This document shows positions 8,524-16,729 of a stretch of DNA of 64,000 bases, one piece after another (position 1 is the first letter of the stretch; every line of letters begins with the position of its first letter). Under the pieces are notes generated by a model that searched no databases, was not told the origin of the DNA, and worked only from the letters and a program-made list of their open reading frames with translations. Location of the stretch: the NCBI GenBank assembly GCA_964019655.1, contig CAXHTR010000003.1, positions 372,001 through 436,000 of the forward strand, read 5' to 3'. Origin of the DNA: Perkinsela sp. pyNocScin1. Its lineage: Eukaryota; Euglenozoa; Kinetoplastea; Prokinetoplastida; Perkinselidae. The position numbers and the translations under genes were made by a program.

Positions 8524-10488
8524 ATGTCCGGTCTGTCAAAGCCATACTTTGCACCTTCACCTCTCACTGAAGCGACACTTGGCCGCCCGAAAAATGAAAT
8601 TGACGACTGGAGAGCAAATGCATCAATTACGATCGCCGAATTTGGCGCCCGGTCTGGGTCTTCGTGTGAGCAGATCCCACCTCCTCTCCTCACGTTTGAA
8701 GAGTGCTCTTTCCTCCCGCAGTTCATGCACGAATCATTTCGTCGCCAGTCTTTTACAAAGCCTACACCGATCCAGTCCCAATCATGGAGCATTATCTTCG
8801 GGCAGAAGGACATGGTTGCTATCGCAAAGACCGGAAGCGGGAAAACCCTAGGGTTTATGGTACCTGGTATCGTGCATATTATCAGCCAATACAAAAATAC
8901 AGGTTATGACAAGTATTACACGAACTCTAACTACATGAGTCCAATCGCGTTGGTACTTGCTCCAACACGTGAGCTCGCAACGCAGATCGAAGTGGAGACT
9001 AAAAAGGTTTTGGAGTCTGGCTCTGGAGTATGCAGTAATGCGCAAGAAAACTTGGATATCACAGTTGCTTCAGCATATGGAGGTGTCCACAAAGGCACGC
9101 AGCTTGGTCAGATTAAGCAACGTCAATACGGTAACCGTGGATATGGACGAAGCTCCAAGCAAGTAGCGAATCACATGGTTCCGATCCTCGTTGCATGTCC
9201 GGGCCGCTTGCAGGACTACCTGCAGTCCGGCGACATCCACGTTCGCAACGTTAGCTATTTTGTTCTCGACGAAGCAGACCGTATGCTTGACATGGGTTTT
9301 GAGCCGCAAATCAACGCGATCGTCGGTTACCTTGGCGATAACAGCGCTGAGGAACCCTCGCGACAAACGCTCATGTTTAGCGCGACATGGCCTCGAGAAG
9401 TACAGTCGATGGCTACACGCTTCCTTCGACCACATTTCTTGCAACTTAACGTCGGTGACAAAGAGCTCAGTGCAAATACAGACGTCACACAAGTCCTACG
9501 CCAAGTCCAGAACTACGAAAAGGGTGAGAAGGTCCTTGAGTCACTTATCAACCCGAAAAAATCTCTCAATCTGGAGTCACTCGAAAAGAATTTGAACAAT
9601 GTCCTGATCTTCTGCGGGAAAAAGTATGGTGTCGAGGAGCTCTGCACCGATCTCAAGCGCCAGCTAGAGGATATCATCCGTGGAGCGTCCAGCATGGGAC
9701 AGGAAGGGCGCAACCCGCTTGGGTATCGCCGTTATAACTGCTATACCATTCATGGCGATAAGTCACAGTCTCAGCGGGACTGGGTCTTGGATCGCTTTCG
9801 CCAGTGCTGCGCGAGCAACCGCGCAGATGAACTGAACGTCCTCATTGCAACGGACGTCGCCCAGCGAGGGCTGGATATCTCTAACCTGGATCTCGTCATC
9901 AACTATGACTTTCCTAACACACTCGAGGACTATGTCCACAGAATAGGGCGTACGGGGCGTGCTGGTAGCAAGGGCGTAGCGCTGAGCTTTGTTTCGCGCA
10001 CTGAATACAAAATCATCCCGGCGCTCTGTGCTCTGTTACACAAAGCCAAGCAGGATATTCCAGAGGATCTCTTTCGCATCAACCCATCAGCTCGAAATTT
10101 TAATTCTGGTGGAAATCTGAACGACAGCTTCCGTCAGTCATACCTTGGGAGCCGCGGCAGATCATTTGGCCAGTCTCGGGGTGGCTTCAACAGAAGTGAT
10201 TGGGGACAACGACAAAACTACGGAGAGCCATCCAGGTTTGATCGTGGGCGCGACTACGGTGCCCGCGGAAGCGACCGCGACAGAGACTACAATTCGAGTA
10301 GCCACTACAAGCGCGACCGCGAGTTTGACCAAGGGCGATCGTACAGCAGCTACTCACAGCAACACCGCTACGATGACGGCCATTCATACTCAAGGAACAA
10401 ATTTGACAACGACTACCGCAAGGAGCGCTCCCCACCGCGGAAGTACTCCGATCGCTATCAGGATTCTGACCGATCGAGACATTATTAA
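8524..10488 (+). CDS. DBP2: DEAD-box RNA helicase, Dbp2/p68 (DDX5) type
   Basis: ATP-dependent RNA helicase, 654 residues from the first ATG (8524); an in-frame GTG two codons earlier is not needed. Motifs in order: Q motif F-x-K-P-T-P-I-Q, A-K-T-G-S-G-K-T (about 101-108), P-T-R-E-L-A, D-E-A-D (about 249), S-A-T-W-P-R-E-V, and H-R-I-G-R-T-G-R. The L-S-A-N and T-W-P-R-E-V stretches favour Dbp2/p68 over Ded1/DDX3. A polar insert rich in Gly, Arg and Tyr sits before the P-G-R motif. The C-terminal 140 residues form a low-complexity R/G/S/Y/D tail suited to RNA binding. Codons are richer in G and C than in neighbours, suggesting strong expression. Confidence 0.93.
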   Translation: MSGLSKPYFAPSPLTEATLGRPKNEIDDWRANASITIAEFGARSGSSCEQIPPPLLTFEECSFLPQFMHESFRRQSFTKPTPIQSQSWSIIFGQKDMVAIAKTGSGKTLGFMVPGIVHIISQYKNTGYDKYYTNSNYMSPIALVLAPTRELATQIEVETKKVLESGSGVCSNAQENLDITVASAYGGVHKGTQLGQIKQRQYGNRGYGRSSKQVANHMVPILVACPGRLQDYLQSGDIHVRNVSYFVLDEADRMLDMGFEPQINAIVGYLGDNSAEEPSRQTLMFSATWPREVQSMATRFLRPHFLQLNVGDKELSANTDVTQVLRQVQNYEKGEKVLESLINPKKSLNLESLEKNLNNVLIFCGKKYGVEELCTDLKRQLEDIIRGASSMGQEGRNPLGYRRYNCYTIHGDKSQSQRDWVLDRFRQCCASNRADELNVLIATDVAQRGLDISNLDLVINYDFPNTLEDYVHRIGRTGRAGSKGVALSFVSRTEYKIIPALCALLHKAKQDIPEDLFRINPSARNFNSGGNLNDSFRQSYLGSRGRSFGQSRGGFNRSDWGQRQNYGEPSRFDRGRDYGARGSDRDRDYNSSSHYKRDREFDQGRSYSSYSQQHRYDDGHSYSRNKFDNDYRKERSPPRKYSDRYQDSDRSRHY

Positions 10489-10723
10489 ATCAGTAATCAC
10501 TTATGGAAATTGAAATATACTGCAATTAGTGCATAGGTAATCTTTATGTAGTAGTGGAGTTCAGTATGGATAGAAATGCTTGATTTATAGTGTTAAAATG
10601 CGAGAGCAATGCGGAGGATATAGTAGAGTTAGGACATGGTGGAAATGATGTGAAGATTAAGGTTATGTAGGGCATAGTTAGACCTTCCACTTTATATTCC
10701 GTAGATCCTCTAATTAAAGCTCT

Positions 10724-11545
10724 ATGCCAGCTACCAGCGATATTGCTACATTCGCCAATACCATCACAGTTGACCAATGGCTTGCGCTACCAAGCGACTA
10801 CCATCGCCACATAGTTACAGCGTATTGTACTAACGAATTTCGTCAATTACTCGCGCAGAAGGTACCCGTCAATCACCTCAACATTAACAAAGCGTCCGTC
10901 CTACTCGAGCTCGGCAAAATAGGCGTGATGGCGCTTGCAAACAAAAATTTCAAGGCGGGCGAGGAAGTTTTTTCGCTCTGTGGTCCCATGCTCTCTGAGC
11001 CGAATATCTTCAGCGTTCAAGTTGATCATAACATGCACATGGTACCGTCTGGCGGTGGTGCTGAATTCCTTGCTCATAGCTGCCGTCCTACTGTCAAACT
11101 CGTCATCGAGAAGCACAGTGTGGAACCCGTTGATACGCCAAAGCTCTCCTTTGACGCCGCCACGTCGCTCGCCAACCTTATCGAGACACAGCCGTTCCCC
11201 GCTTGGTTTTTTGATGCGGACGGTGCTGGACATGCAGAAACTGAAAAGGACGAAATCCCCTTCAAATTCCAAGAAAATTATACTATGCACGTAGTTGCAC
11301 TGCGCGACATTGCTAAAGGTGAGGTGCTCTGCTTTAATTACTTGACGACAGAGTACGCGATGGATCAGTGCTTTGAGTGCCAATGCTACAAGATTTCCGA
11401 GGCTCCAAAAGGAGCGTCAGAGCTCCCCAACTGCTTTGGAACCATTCATGGCTATAAGCACCTCCCGCAGCACTTGAAAGATGCACTGAAGCCAATCTGC
11501 ACAAGCGTTGTTCTTGAGTCCGAAGAGCATGCAAAGAAAAATTAG
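10724..11545 (+). CDS. SET-domain protein, copy 1
   Basis: Putative protein lysine methyltransferase of 273 residues. The shared N-terminal block L-P-S-D-Y-H-R-H-I-V-T-A-Y is followed by a compact SET core: G-V-M-A-x-x-N-F-K-A-G-E-E-V-F, then F-L-A-H-S-C-R-P-T-V-K-L and L-C-F-N-Y-L-T-T-E-Y. After the core comes C-x-C and a post-SET-like C-F-G-T-I-H-G-Y-K-H-L. In the usual N-H-S-C-x-P-N motif the first Asn is Ala and the last is Thr, so activity is uncertain. A paralogue lies at 46375-47217 on the other strand with the same order of blocks. Substrate unknown. Confidence 0.8.
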   Translation: MPATSDIATFANTITVDQWLALPSDYHRHIVTAYCTNEFRQLLAQKVPVNHLNINKASVLLELGKIGVMALANKNFKAGEEVFSLCGPMLSEPNIFSVQVDHNMHMVPSGGGAEFLAHSCRPTVKLVIEKHSVEPVDTPKLSFDAATSLANLIETQPFPAWFFDADGAGHAETEKDEIPFKFQENYTMHVVALRDIAKGEVLCFNYLTTEYAMDQCFECQCYKISEAPKGASELPNCFGTIHGYKHLPQHLKDALKPICTSVVLESEEHAKKN

Positions 11546-11697
11546 CTTAGAAACAGGAAAATATAGGAAAAGCGCAACAAAAAGCATTCTTAGCAAAATA
11601 TATTATGATCACTGAAGAAACCATGAAGCATGCTTTTCATTAGAAAGGTGTTCTTTATAGACTTGTTTATTATTTCTGTACTCACATTTAAATCAAA

Positions 11698-12153
11698 ATG
11701 GGTCGCATGCATGGCAATGGCAAGGGTATCAGCGACAGCTCGATCCCTTACAATCGAAATGTTCCCAAGTGGCTTAAGTCGTCCAGTGCAGAGGTTGTCC
11801 GTCAGGTCTGCAGCCTAGCGCGCAAAGGCCTCACCCCGTCAGCGATCGGTAGCTACCTTCGCGACAACAACGGCATTGGTCAAATAAAGAATATCACGGG
11901 CCGCAAGGTCCTGCGCTTGCTCAAGCACAAGGGCCTCGCACCCGAGATACCCGAAGATCTATACCATCTCATAAAGAAGGCAGTGAACATGCGCAAGCAC
12001 CTCGAGAAAAATCGAAAAGACCTCGACACCAAGTTCCGCCTTATCCTCGTTGAGAGTCGCGTCCATCGCCTTTCCCGCTACTACAAGCGCACGAAGCAGC
12101 TTCCGGCCACCTGGCGCTATGAGAGCAACAACGCAAGCGCATTGGTTGCTTAA
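11698..12153 (+). CDS. RPS13: Ribosomal protein uS15 (RPS13)
   Basis: Small-subunit cytosolic ribosomal protein, 151 residues, exactly the eukaryotic length. It starts M-G-R-M-H and contains [10 protein letters not shown]-like [21 protein letters not shown] and ends with the conserved A-S-A-L-V-A. G and C are frequent at third codon positions, as expected for a strongly expressed gene. A long pyrimidine-rich leader with possible splice acceptors precedes the ATG. Confidence 0.98.
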   Translation: MGRMHGNGKGISDSSIPYNRNVPKWLKSSSAEVVRQVCSLARKGLTPSAIGSYLRDNNGIGQIKNITGRKVLRLLKHKGLAPEIPEDLYHLIKKAVNMRKHLEKNRKDLDTKFRLILVESRVHRLSRYYKRTKQLPATWRYESNNASALVA

Positions 12154-12300
12154 GCACCGTGCATGCATGAATACATAAATCAAATAAGTTTCTGAAAAAG
12201 TCATTGAATATCAGCATAAGACGCTCTATACTTATGCGAATTCGCAAGTTTTTACTCTTAAGTTATGCGGGAACAGGCACATGTTATTCAGCGCTGAGAA

Positions 12301-13983
12301 ATGCTGAGGCGTTCAAAAGTAGCTGGCCCTTATCTGCTGTCTCGAGCGACAGGTGAAAGTGTATTGATAGGTCAAAACTCATTGTGCGCGCGCGGAGCGC
12401 TTGCTGTTTGCATGGATATCATAAAGCTGCAAAAAAGTGAAAAGGTTGAATCTTGCGGCTTTCATGCTGGCGCGGGAGGTTTCGAAAATAGACTGTGCTC
12501 CAACGCGCGGTTGCAAAAGATAGTCTCAGTGGGGAACTTTGTATTAGATAATTTTTCAGAACTTATGCATATCGAGTTTGTGAAACTCTTGACGGCCTTT
12601 TTAGCTGTCGCCAGGCCCTATATCGAAGACCTGTCATCACAGGTGCTTTGCGAAGTGAAATGCATGCGCAGAGCACAAACTAGAATGGGAATGAATTCCA
12701 CGATCTCCCTTAACCAGCAAGATTATCAGCTCCTGTGTTTGAAGATTAACGCTTGTTCAGTACGCATGCTGCAAGGCCTTGTTCGTGCCAAAAAGTCTAA
12801 CCTGGCCCAGCTTGATTCCGCTCGGTCACTTGCAATTAATATTTTAGCAATCAACGGCCTCTGTGCAGATGCATACAATTTATTCATGCTTGGAACGAAT
12901 TCGAAAGCGAGAGACGCACACGGGCTCTTGTACTGCTTAGCAGAAAAGTACGGTGAATATGCTCTCTTTCTACGCTTGAGAAAGGGAGGTCGGATCGATC
13001 CAGAAGAATTTGCTTCTATTCTAAAAATTGCCGAAGCGTACAGGCTGTGCAATTCTGCCCGCCACAAACTTCTCCGCATGGCACACATTGCTTGTTTCAC
13101 TGAAAGCTGCTTTCCGCTTCTCCGCATGCAAGCGCTGGAAACAACCGTTGCTCTATTCCATACAAGGATCTTCAATGGAAACGTTCAACTCACAAAGGGA
13201 CTAGCACAACACGCTATTTGTGTAATCTGTCGCGCACAGCTCCGGCGCTTTCCCCTCAACAGGAAATTCCGAGCAAAAGTTTTGGCGGATATTCGTGCAA
13301 TGTGTGCTCTAAAGAGAAATTCCATCGAGCTTCTTCAGTGTATCTTTAAGGTGGAGACCACTGCAGTGGATGTACTTATCGACGGGGCGAACGTCGGCTA
13401 CGCCGGCCTGCATCGTGAACTTGACTGCAGCGATAGCGGCCAAGATATAGTCGATACTTTACTAGAAAAACCACTTTCGCATGAACCAGCACCCGTGCCG
13501 CACCATTTATGGTTTGAACAAATTGGTGCTGTCGTCCGAGCCGTGCAGAGGAAAGGCTTGCGGCCTCTCATCATTCTCCACAAGCGCCACATTATGAAGA
13601 GCCGTCTATGGGATAAGTATATCGCTATGGTCAAGAGCTGGTTAGAGCAAGAGATCTTAATTCAGACGCCAAACGGTGTAAACGATGACCTTTTTTGGCT
13701 CTATGCCTTGCTATTTCACAGTGGGCCGAGCCAGCGTGTATTCATTGTTACAAACGACAGCATGCGAGACCATAAGCACTCTTTCGGTGAGGCTGAGCCG
13801 ATCAATCGACTATACGGTGAGTGCCGCGTCAAGTTCCGCCTCTTGCCGCCAGGGACGTGTGCCTTTCTGCAATTCCCGCCTCCATACAGCGAGTATCCGC
13901 AATTCGCCTCGGATTCCTGCCGCTGGCATATTCCAGCGAGACATAATGATGGCATTGCTTGGCGCTGCTGCAAGCTCATGTAA
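12301..13983 (+). CDS. PRORP: Protein-only RNase P (PRORP)
   Basis: Endonuclease that removes 5' leaders from tRNA precursors without an RNA subunit, 560 residues. The N-terminal half is helical, with PPR-like repeats (about 160-350). The C-terminal NYN metallonuclease has the Asp cluster: D-G-A-N-V-G-Y (about 361), V-N-D-D-L-F-W-L-Y-A (about 460) and T-N-D-S-M-R-D-H (about 483). The end has S-C-R-W-H-I-P and W-R-C-C, part of the split zinc site. The first 20 residues (M-L-R-R-S-K-V-A-G-P) could be a mitochondrial presequence. Kinetoplastids have separate nuclear and mitochondrial PRORPs; which this is cannot be settled here. Confidence 0.93.
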   Translation: MLRRSKVAGPYLLSRATGESVLIGQNSLCARGALAVCMDIIKLQKSEKVESCGFHAGAGGFENRLCSNARLQKIVSVGNFVLDNFSELMHIEFVKLLTAFLAVARPYIEDLSSQVLCEVKCMRRAQTRMGMNSTISLNQQDYQLLCLKINACSVRMLQGLVRAKKSNLAQLDSARSLAINILAINGLCADAYNLFMLGTNSKARDAHGLLYCLAEKYGEYALFLRLRKGGRIDPEEFASILKIAEAYRLCNSARHKLLRMAHIACFTESCFPLLRMQALETTVALFHTRIFNGNVQLTKGLAQHAICVICRAQLRRFPLNRKFRAKVLADIRAMCALKRNSIELLQCIFKVETTAVDVLIDGANVGYAGLHRELDCSDSGQDIVDTLLEKPLSHEPAPVPHHLWFEQIGAVVRAVQRKGLRPLIILHKRHIMKSRLWDKYIAMVKSWLEQEILIQTPNGVNDDLFWLYALLFHSGPSQRVFIVTNDSMRDHKHSFGEAEPINRLYGECRVKFRLLPPGTCAFLQFPPPYSEYPQFASDSCRWHIPARHNDGIAWRCCKLM

Positions 13984-14162
13984 GGATAGCGGTTCAAGCA
14001 TCGGTCACATGTCTAGAGATCCGCAATGAAATTTGCTATGATCTGTTTCAAGAAGAAATGGTTTTCACTGATGCGTTTCCTTGTGTTTGGTACTTTTTCA
14101 GGCACAAATCACCACGATTGGTGTTTTACATTTTCCTTATATACCGATCTTATCGACATTGA

Positions 14163-15017
14163 ATGCCGTGTGCTGATTTTCTAAAGTCCCAAGGAGACAC
14201 GCACAAAATTTTGATGGTTGAGCTCGAGGGTTACATCCGCTCCGCAACCGACCTATTCGCGAGTGGTCTAAGTACTTGCCCCGTGCACATATTCCAACAA
14301 CGGAGCGGGTGCAAAGCTATCGATGGAAATGCAAAAGAGGGTGCGCGAATAGCGTATACGCGGTTGTCACAGCACGATAAGGGCGTGTTTCTTCGTAAAG
14401 CCGCCCAGAATGCTCGTGTGCGAAAAGTTATTGGTGCTGAGCACCTTTTCAATGAAAAAGCTTTTTTTGACTTTGCATACATGAAACTGCCGCTAAAAGC
14501 ACGGGATATCCGTGTATTTCGATCGCTAACGGCCTACATTGGGCTCCGGAAAGCATTTTTGCATGAGAGCAATGTCAATCTTCTTACGCAAACTCCAATC
14601 GTGATGCAAAATAATTTACCTGTCTTTGACAAGGACGTCGACCTGATGCTCGAAGAATGCAGCTTGAAAATAAAGAAATGTAGAAGCTTTAGTGATATAT
14701 TTTTAATCCGCGCACTACAGTCAAACGCATTCATCAGGAATGCTATACACTTGAGCACCAATGAAAAGTGCATTCTTCATGAGATTGTTCGAATATCCTT
14801 TCATGTGCGGAAGACTGTCGGCGCGATTCAACGGCGTAAATCAACAAAAGATGTATTCTACATGTATAAGCGAGCACTCGTGCGCTCGAGCGATCTTGGG
14901 TGCATTGCTTTCATGAACGTTATCCAGGCGCATGCTTTCTTCGAAAATTACGCCACTTATTTGAACGCGATAAGGACTTGGCAACTTGCGCGCGTCAAGG
15001 CGGCAATTTGTGGATGA
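14163..15017 (+). CDS. Unknown protein with HMG-box-like segment
   Basis: No firm family for this 284-residue basic protein. Residues about 25-85 have the spacing of an HMG box: S-A-T-D-L-F-A-S-G at the start, then A-R-I-A-Y-T-R-L-S-Q-H-D-K-G-V-F-L-R-K-A-A-Q-N, like the L-S-x-x-E-K-x-x-Y-x-x-K-A end of HMG helix 2-3. A second, weaker unit may lie near the C-terminus (D-V-F-Y-M-Y-K-R-A-L). Kinetoplastid mitochondria use small HMG-like kDNA-associated proteins, so a DNA-packaging role is possible but is inference. It closes the plus-strand block. Confidence 0.55.
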   Translation: MPCADFLKSQGDTHKILMVELEGYIRSATDLFASGLSTCPVHIFQQRSGCKAIDGNAKEGARIAYTRLSQHDKGVFLRKAAQNARVRKVIGAEHLFNEKAFFDFAYMKLPLKARDIRVFRSLTAYIGLRKAFLHESNVNLLTQTPIVMQNNLPVFDKDVDLMLEECSLKIKKCRSFSDIFLIRALQSNAFIRNAIHLSTNEKCILHEIVRISFHVRKTVGAIQRRKSTKDVFYMYKRALVRSSDLGCIAFMNVIQAHAFFENYATYLNAIRTWQLARVKAAICG

Positions 15018-15604
15018 GCAGCTTGGAACGTATGCTTACCCTGACTTGCCATTCGCCTTTTAGACCTTTGCAAACCTATGTTTTGGATTTATGTGAATCA
15101 ATCTAGTGCGAGTATGATGTGCCAACCTTTCGGCTCTTTCTCATCACGCATGCCTTTGTATCTGTGTAAAATTGCGCTTAAAAACGACATATTGTACAGC
15201 GATTTTATTGCAAGCATAGTTTCTCCACTGATTTAATGCGCGGAAATGCAAAACCAAGTGCATAGCAGATTTTCTTGGTTGTTTCGAAAGAGCTCTCTGT
15301 GTCCCATGTTCACTAGCGGTACGATTAAAAAAGAATTTTTTTTCGCTAAGAACAAGATCGTGAGCCAAGTTGCCAGAGTACGTCGCCGAGTTATCTGTTG
15401 GTGAAAAACATGCTGAAAGCAAATAGCGCACTACCCTGTAAAACGGCAGTTATTGTTTTTTAAATGTGCTCAGTGACTACTACACCAAAAACTGATTTTC
15501 ATTTTGCAAAAATTTCGGGCCACCTTCTCTAGAAAGCGAAATCAACTGCTCCACTTAGTACTGGCCTTCTCGTCGTTTTTTTCGATTCAAACCCCATTAA
15601 TTGC

Positions 15605-15665
15605 GATATGGAAGTAAGTCGTCCCGCCCCTTCGGGGCGGGACTGCTGTTTGCGGTCTCCATATC
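15605..15665. ncRNA. Candidate structured RNA: nested two-stem hairpin
   Basis: An outer 8-bp stem (GATATGGA 15605-15612 with TCCATATC 15658-15665) encloses a perfect GC stem (15621-15630 with 15634-15643) closed by a TTC loop. The two stems are separated by an asymmetric internal loop. The structure is directly visible; that it is transcribed is inference. It could be a non-coding RNA, a UTR structure or the core of a small mobile element. The hairpin is symmetric, so the strand cannot be chosen. Confidence 0.4.
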
Positions 15666-15854
15666 TGAGCATTTTTTCTGTGCAAACTTGGTTTTTGTGT
15701 AACTGGCATGGCGTCAAGTTTTGGCTGTTTCGATTTTCAGTGTGTCATGCAGTATGATTGAAGAATGCATTTCTCCAATGTAGCCCAAATTGCACATATT
15801 TCTTGATCACATGCAATTATTTATGAAGCCTTGTTACAGGGGAACCTGAAATGC

Positions 15855-15877
15855 CGAGGCCCGAAGGGCTGAGGCGC
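15855..15877. other. Small GC hairpin
   Basis: AGGCCCGAAGGGCT is a near-palindrome with a GAA loop. It is the same style of GC stem with a TTC/GAA triloop as the 15621 hairpin 220 bases upstream. Function unknown. Confidence 0.3.
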
Positions 15878-15973
15878 CGATATTTTGGTATGCAAGTTTT
15901 CGGATGTGAGTGTTCGAATTTTCGTGAGGTGAAGCTCATTTGCTCATCGGGGCACTCACCATATCAGTATGCT

Positions 15974-16010
15974 TAAGGGGTGTGACAGTCTATTCGATTC
16001 ACACCCCTTA
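15974..16010. terminator. Strong hairpin followed by T-rich tract
   Basis: Eleven perfect base pairs (15974-15984 with 16000-16010) close a 15-base loop, and the right arm is followed by a T-rich run. It sits in the middle of a convergent strand-switch region, so a role in ending transcription or in 3' end formation is possible. The terminator call is inference from position and shape. Confidence 0.3.
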
Positions 16011-16462
16011 TTTATTTTTCCAAATTTTTTGCCGCGATTTCTAACGGTTAGAATCTCACCCCAAATAAGGACCCCTGGACTTAGTATCAACGGAAGAATT
16101 CATGACACTGCAACCGTGCTAAGACTCAGATCAGATGTGCTATATTCACCACGCTCATGGATTGCGGGACAGCGATACGGAGGAATGTACAAATTAGAGT
16201 GGAAGAGTTGATCGCAGTGATCCTTAGGTGTCCTCTGCTCTGGGTAAGTAAAGTGCAAATATAAACAGACAAATGACTGAAACACAGATGACTGGTCGGG
16301 TTGAATGAAAAGTTGCCGGTGAATTCCAGATTGTTGCAAACGTCGTGAGTTCTACTAGAATCAGTCAAATTTGATAGAGTAGATGCACCCATGAGAACAT
16401 GCAATGGTCAGCAATCATAATTTTTTCAACCTACGTTGCACGTGCAAAGAAAGTTGCCTCAT

Positions 16463-16729
16463 ATGCTTAGTACGCAGGAAAGCAGATTGAAGAAAATGTC
16501 GACGGCCGGGACGATCAGTTCCGTTAGGAGAGAAAAAACCTATCAGGCCAATTCATATAGCTTGATATCCATAGCTTCTGAACCTCTTCAGCTTCATGCC
16601 AGTCCGACGTTCATTCGACTTATACAACCATCATCGATCGCTGCCCCATTGCAGACTAGAATACAGAAAGCGTATGACACAACAAGACCTACCTCTGGCC
16701 ATCCCATAAAAAAACACTATCAAATCTAG
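16463..16729 (+). CDS. Possible small protein at end of plus block
   Basis: An 88-codon frame from the first ATG, Ser/Thr/Gln/Ile-rich, with no recognised domain. A TTTTTTCAACC pyrimidine stretch lies about 35 bases upstream. It converges on and overlaps the ArgRS stop by four bases. It may be chance; codon use does not decide it. Confidence 0.25.
   Translation: MLSTQESRLKKMSTAGTISSVRREKTYQANSYSLISIASEPLQLHASPTFIRLIQPSSIAAPLQTRIQKAYDTTRPTSGHPIKKHYQI

Larger units (their letters stand above)
15018..16462. other. Gene-poor convergent strand-switch region
   Basis: About 1.4 kb between converging gene blocks. No coding frame is convincing. It holds several GC-rich hairpins (listed separately) in otherwise AT-rich DNA, plus a short palindromic T-T-C-T-A-A-C / G-T-T-A-G-A-A repeat near 16039-16053. 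In kinetoplastids such convergent regions are transcription termination zones. Confidence 0.55.

Noticed and set aside
16001-16060. tRNA-like T-arm near TTCGATTC and GGTTAGAATC
   Set aside because: The TTCGATT is the loop of an 11-bp hairpin, and neither site has the acceptor, D and anticodon arms at proper spacing.
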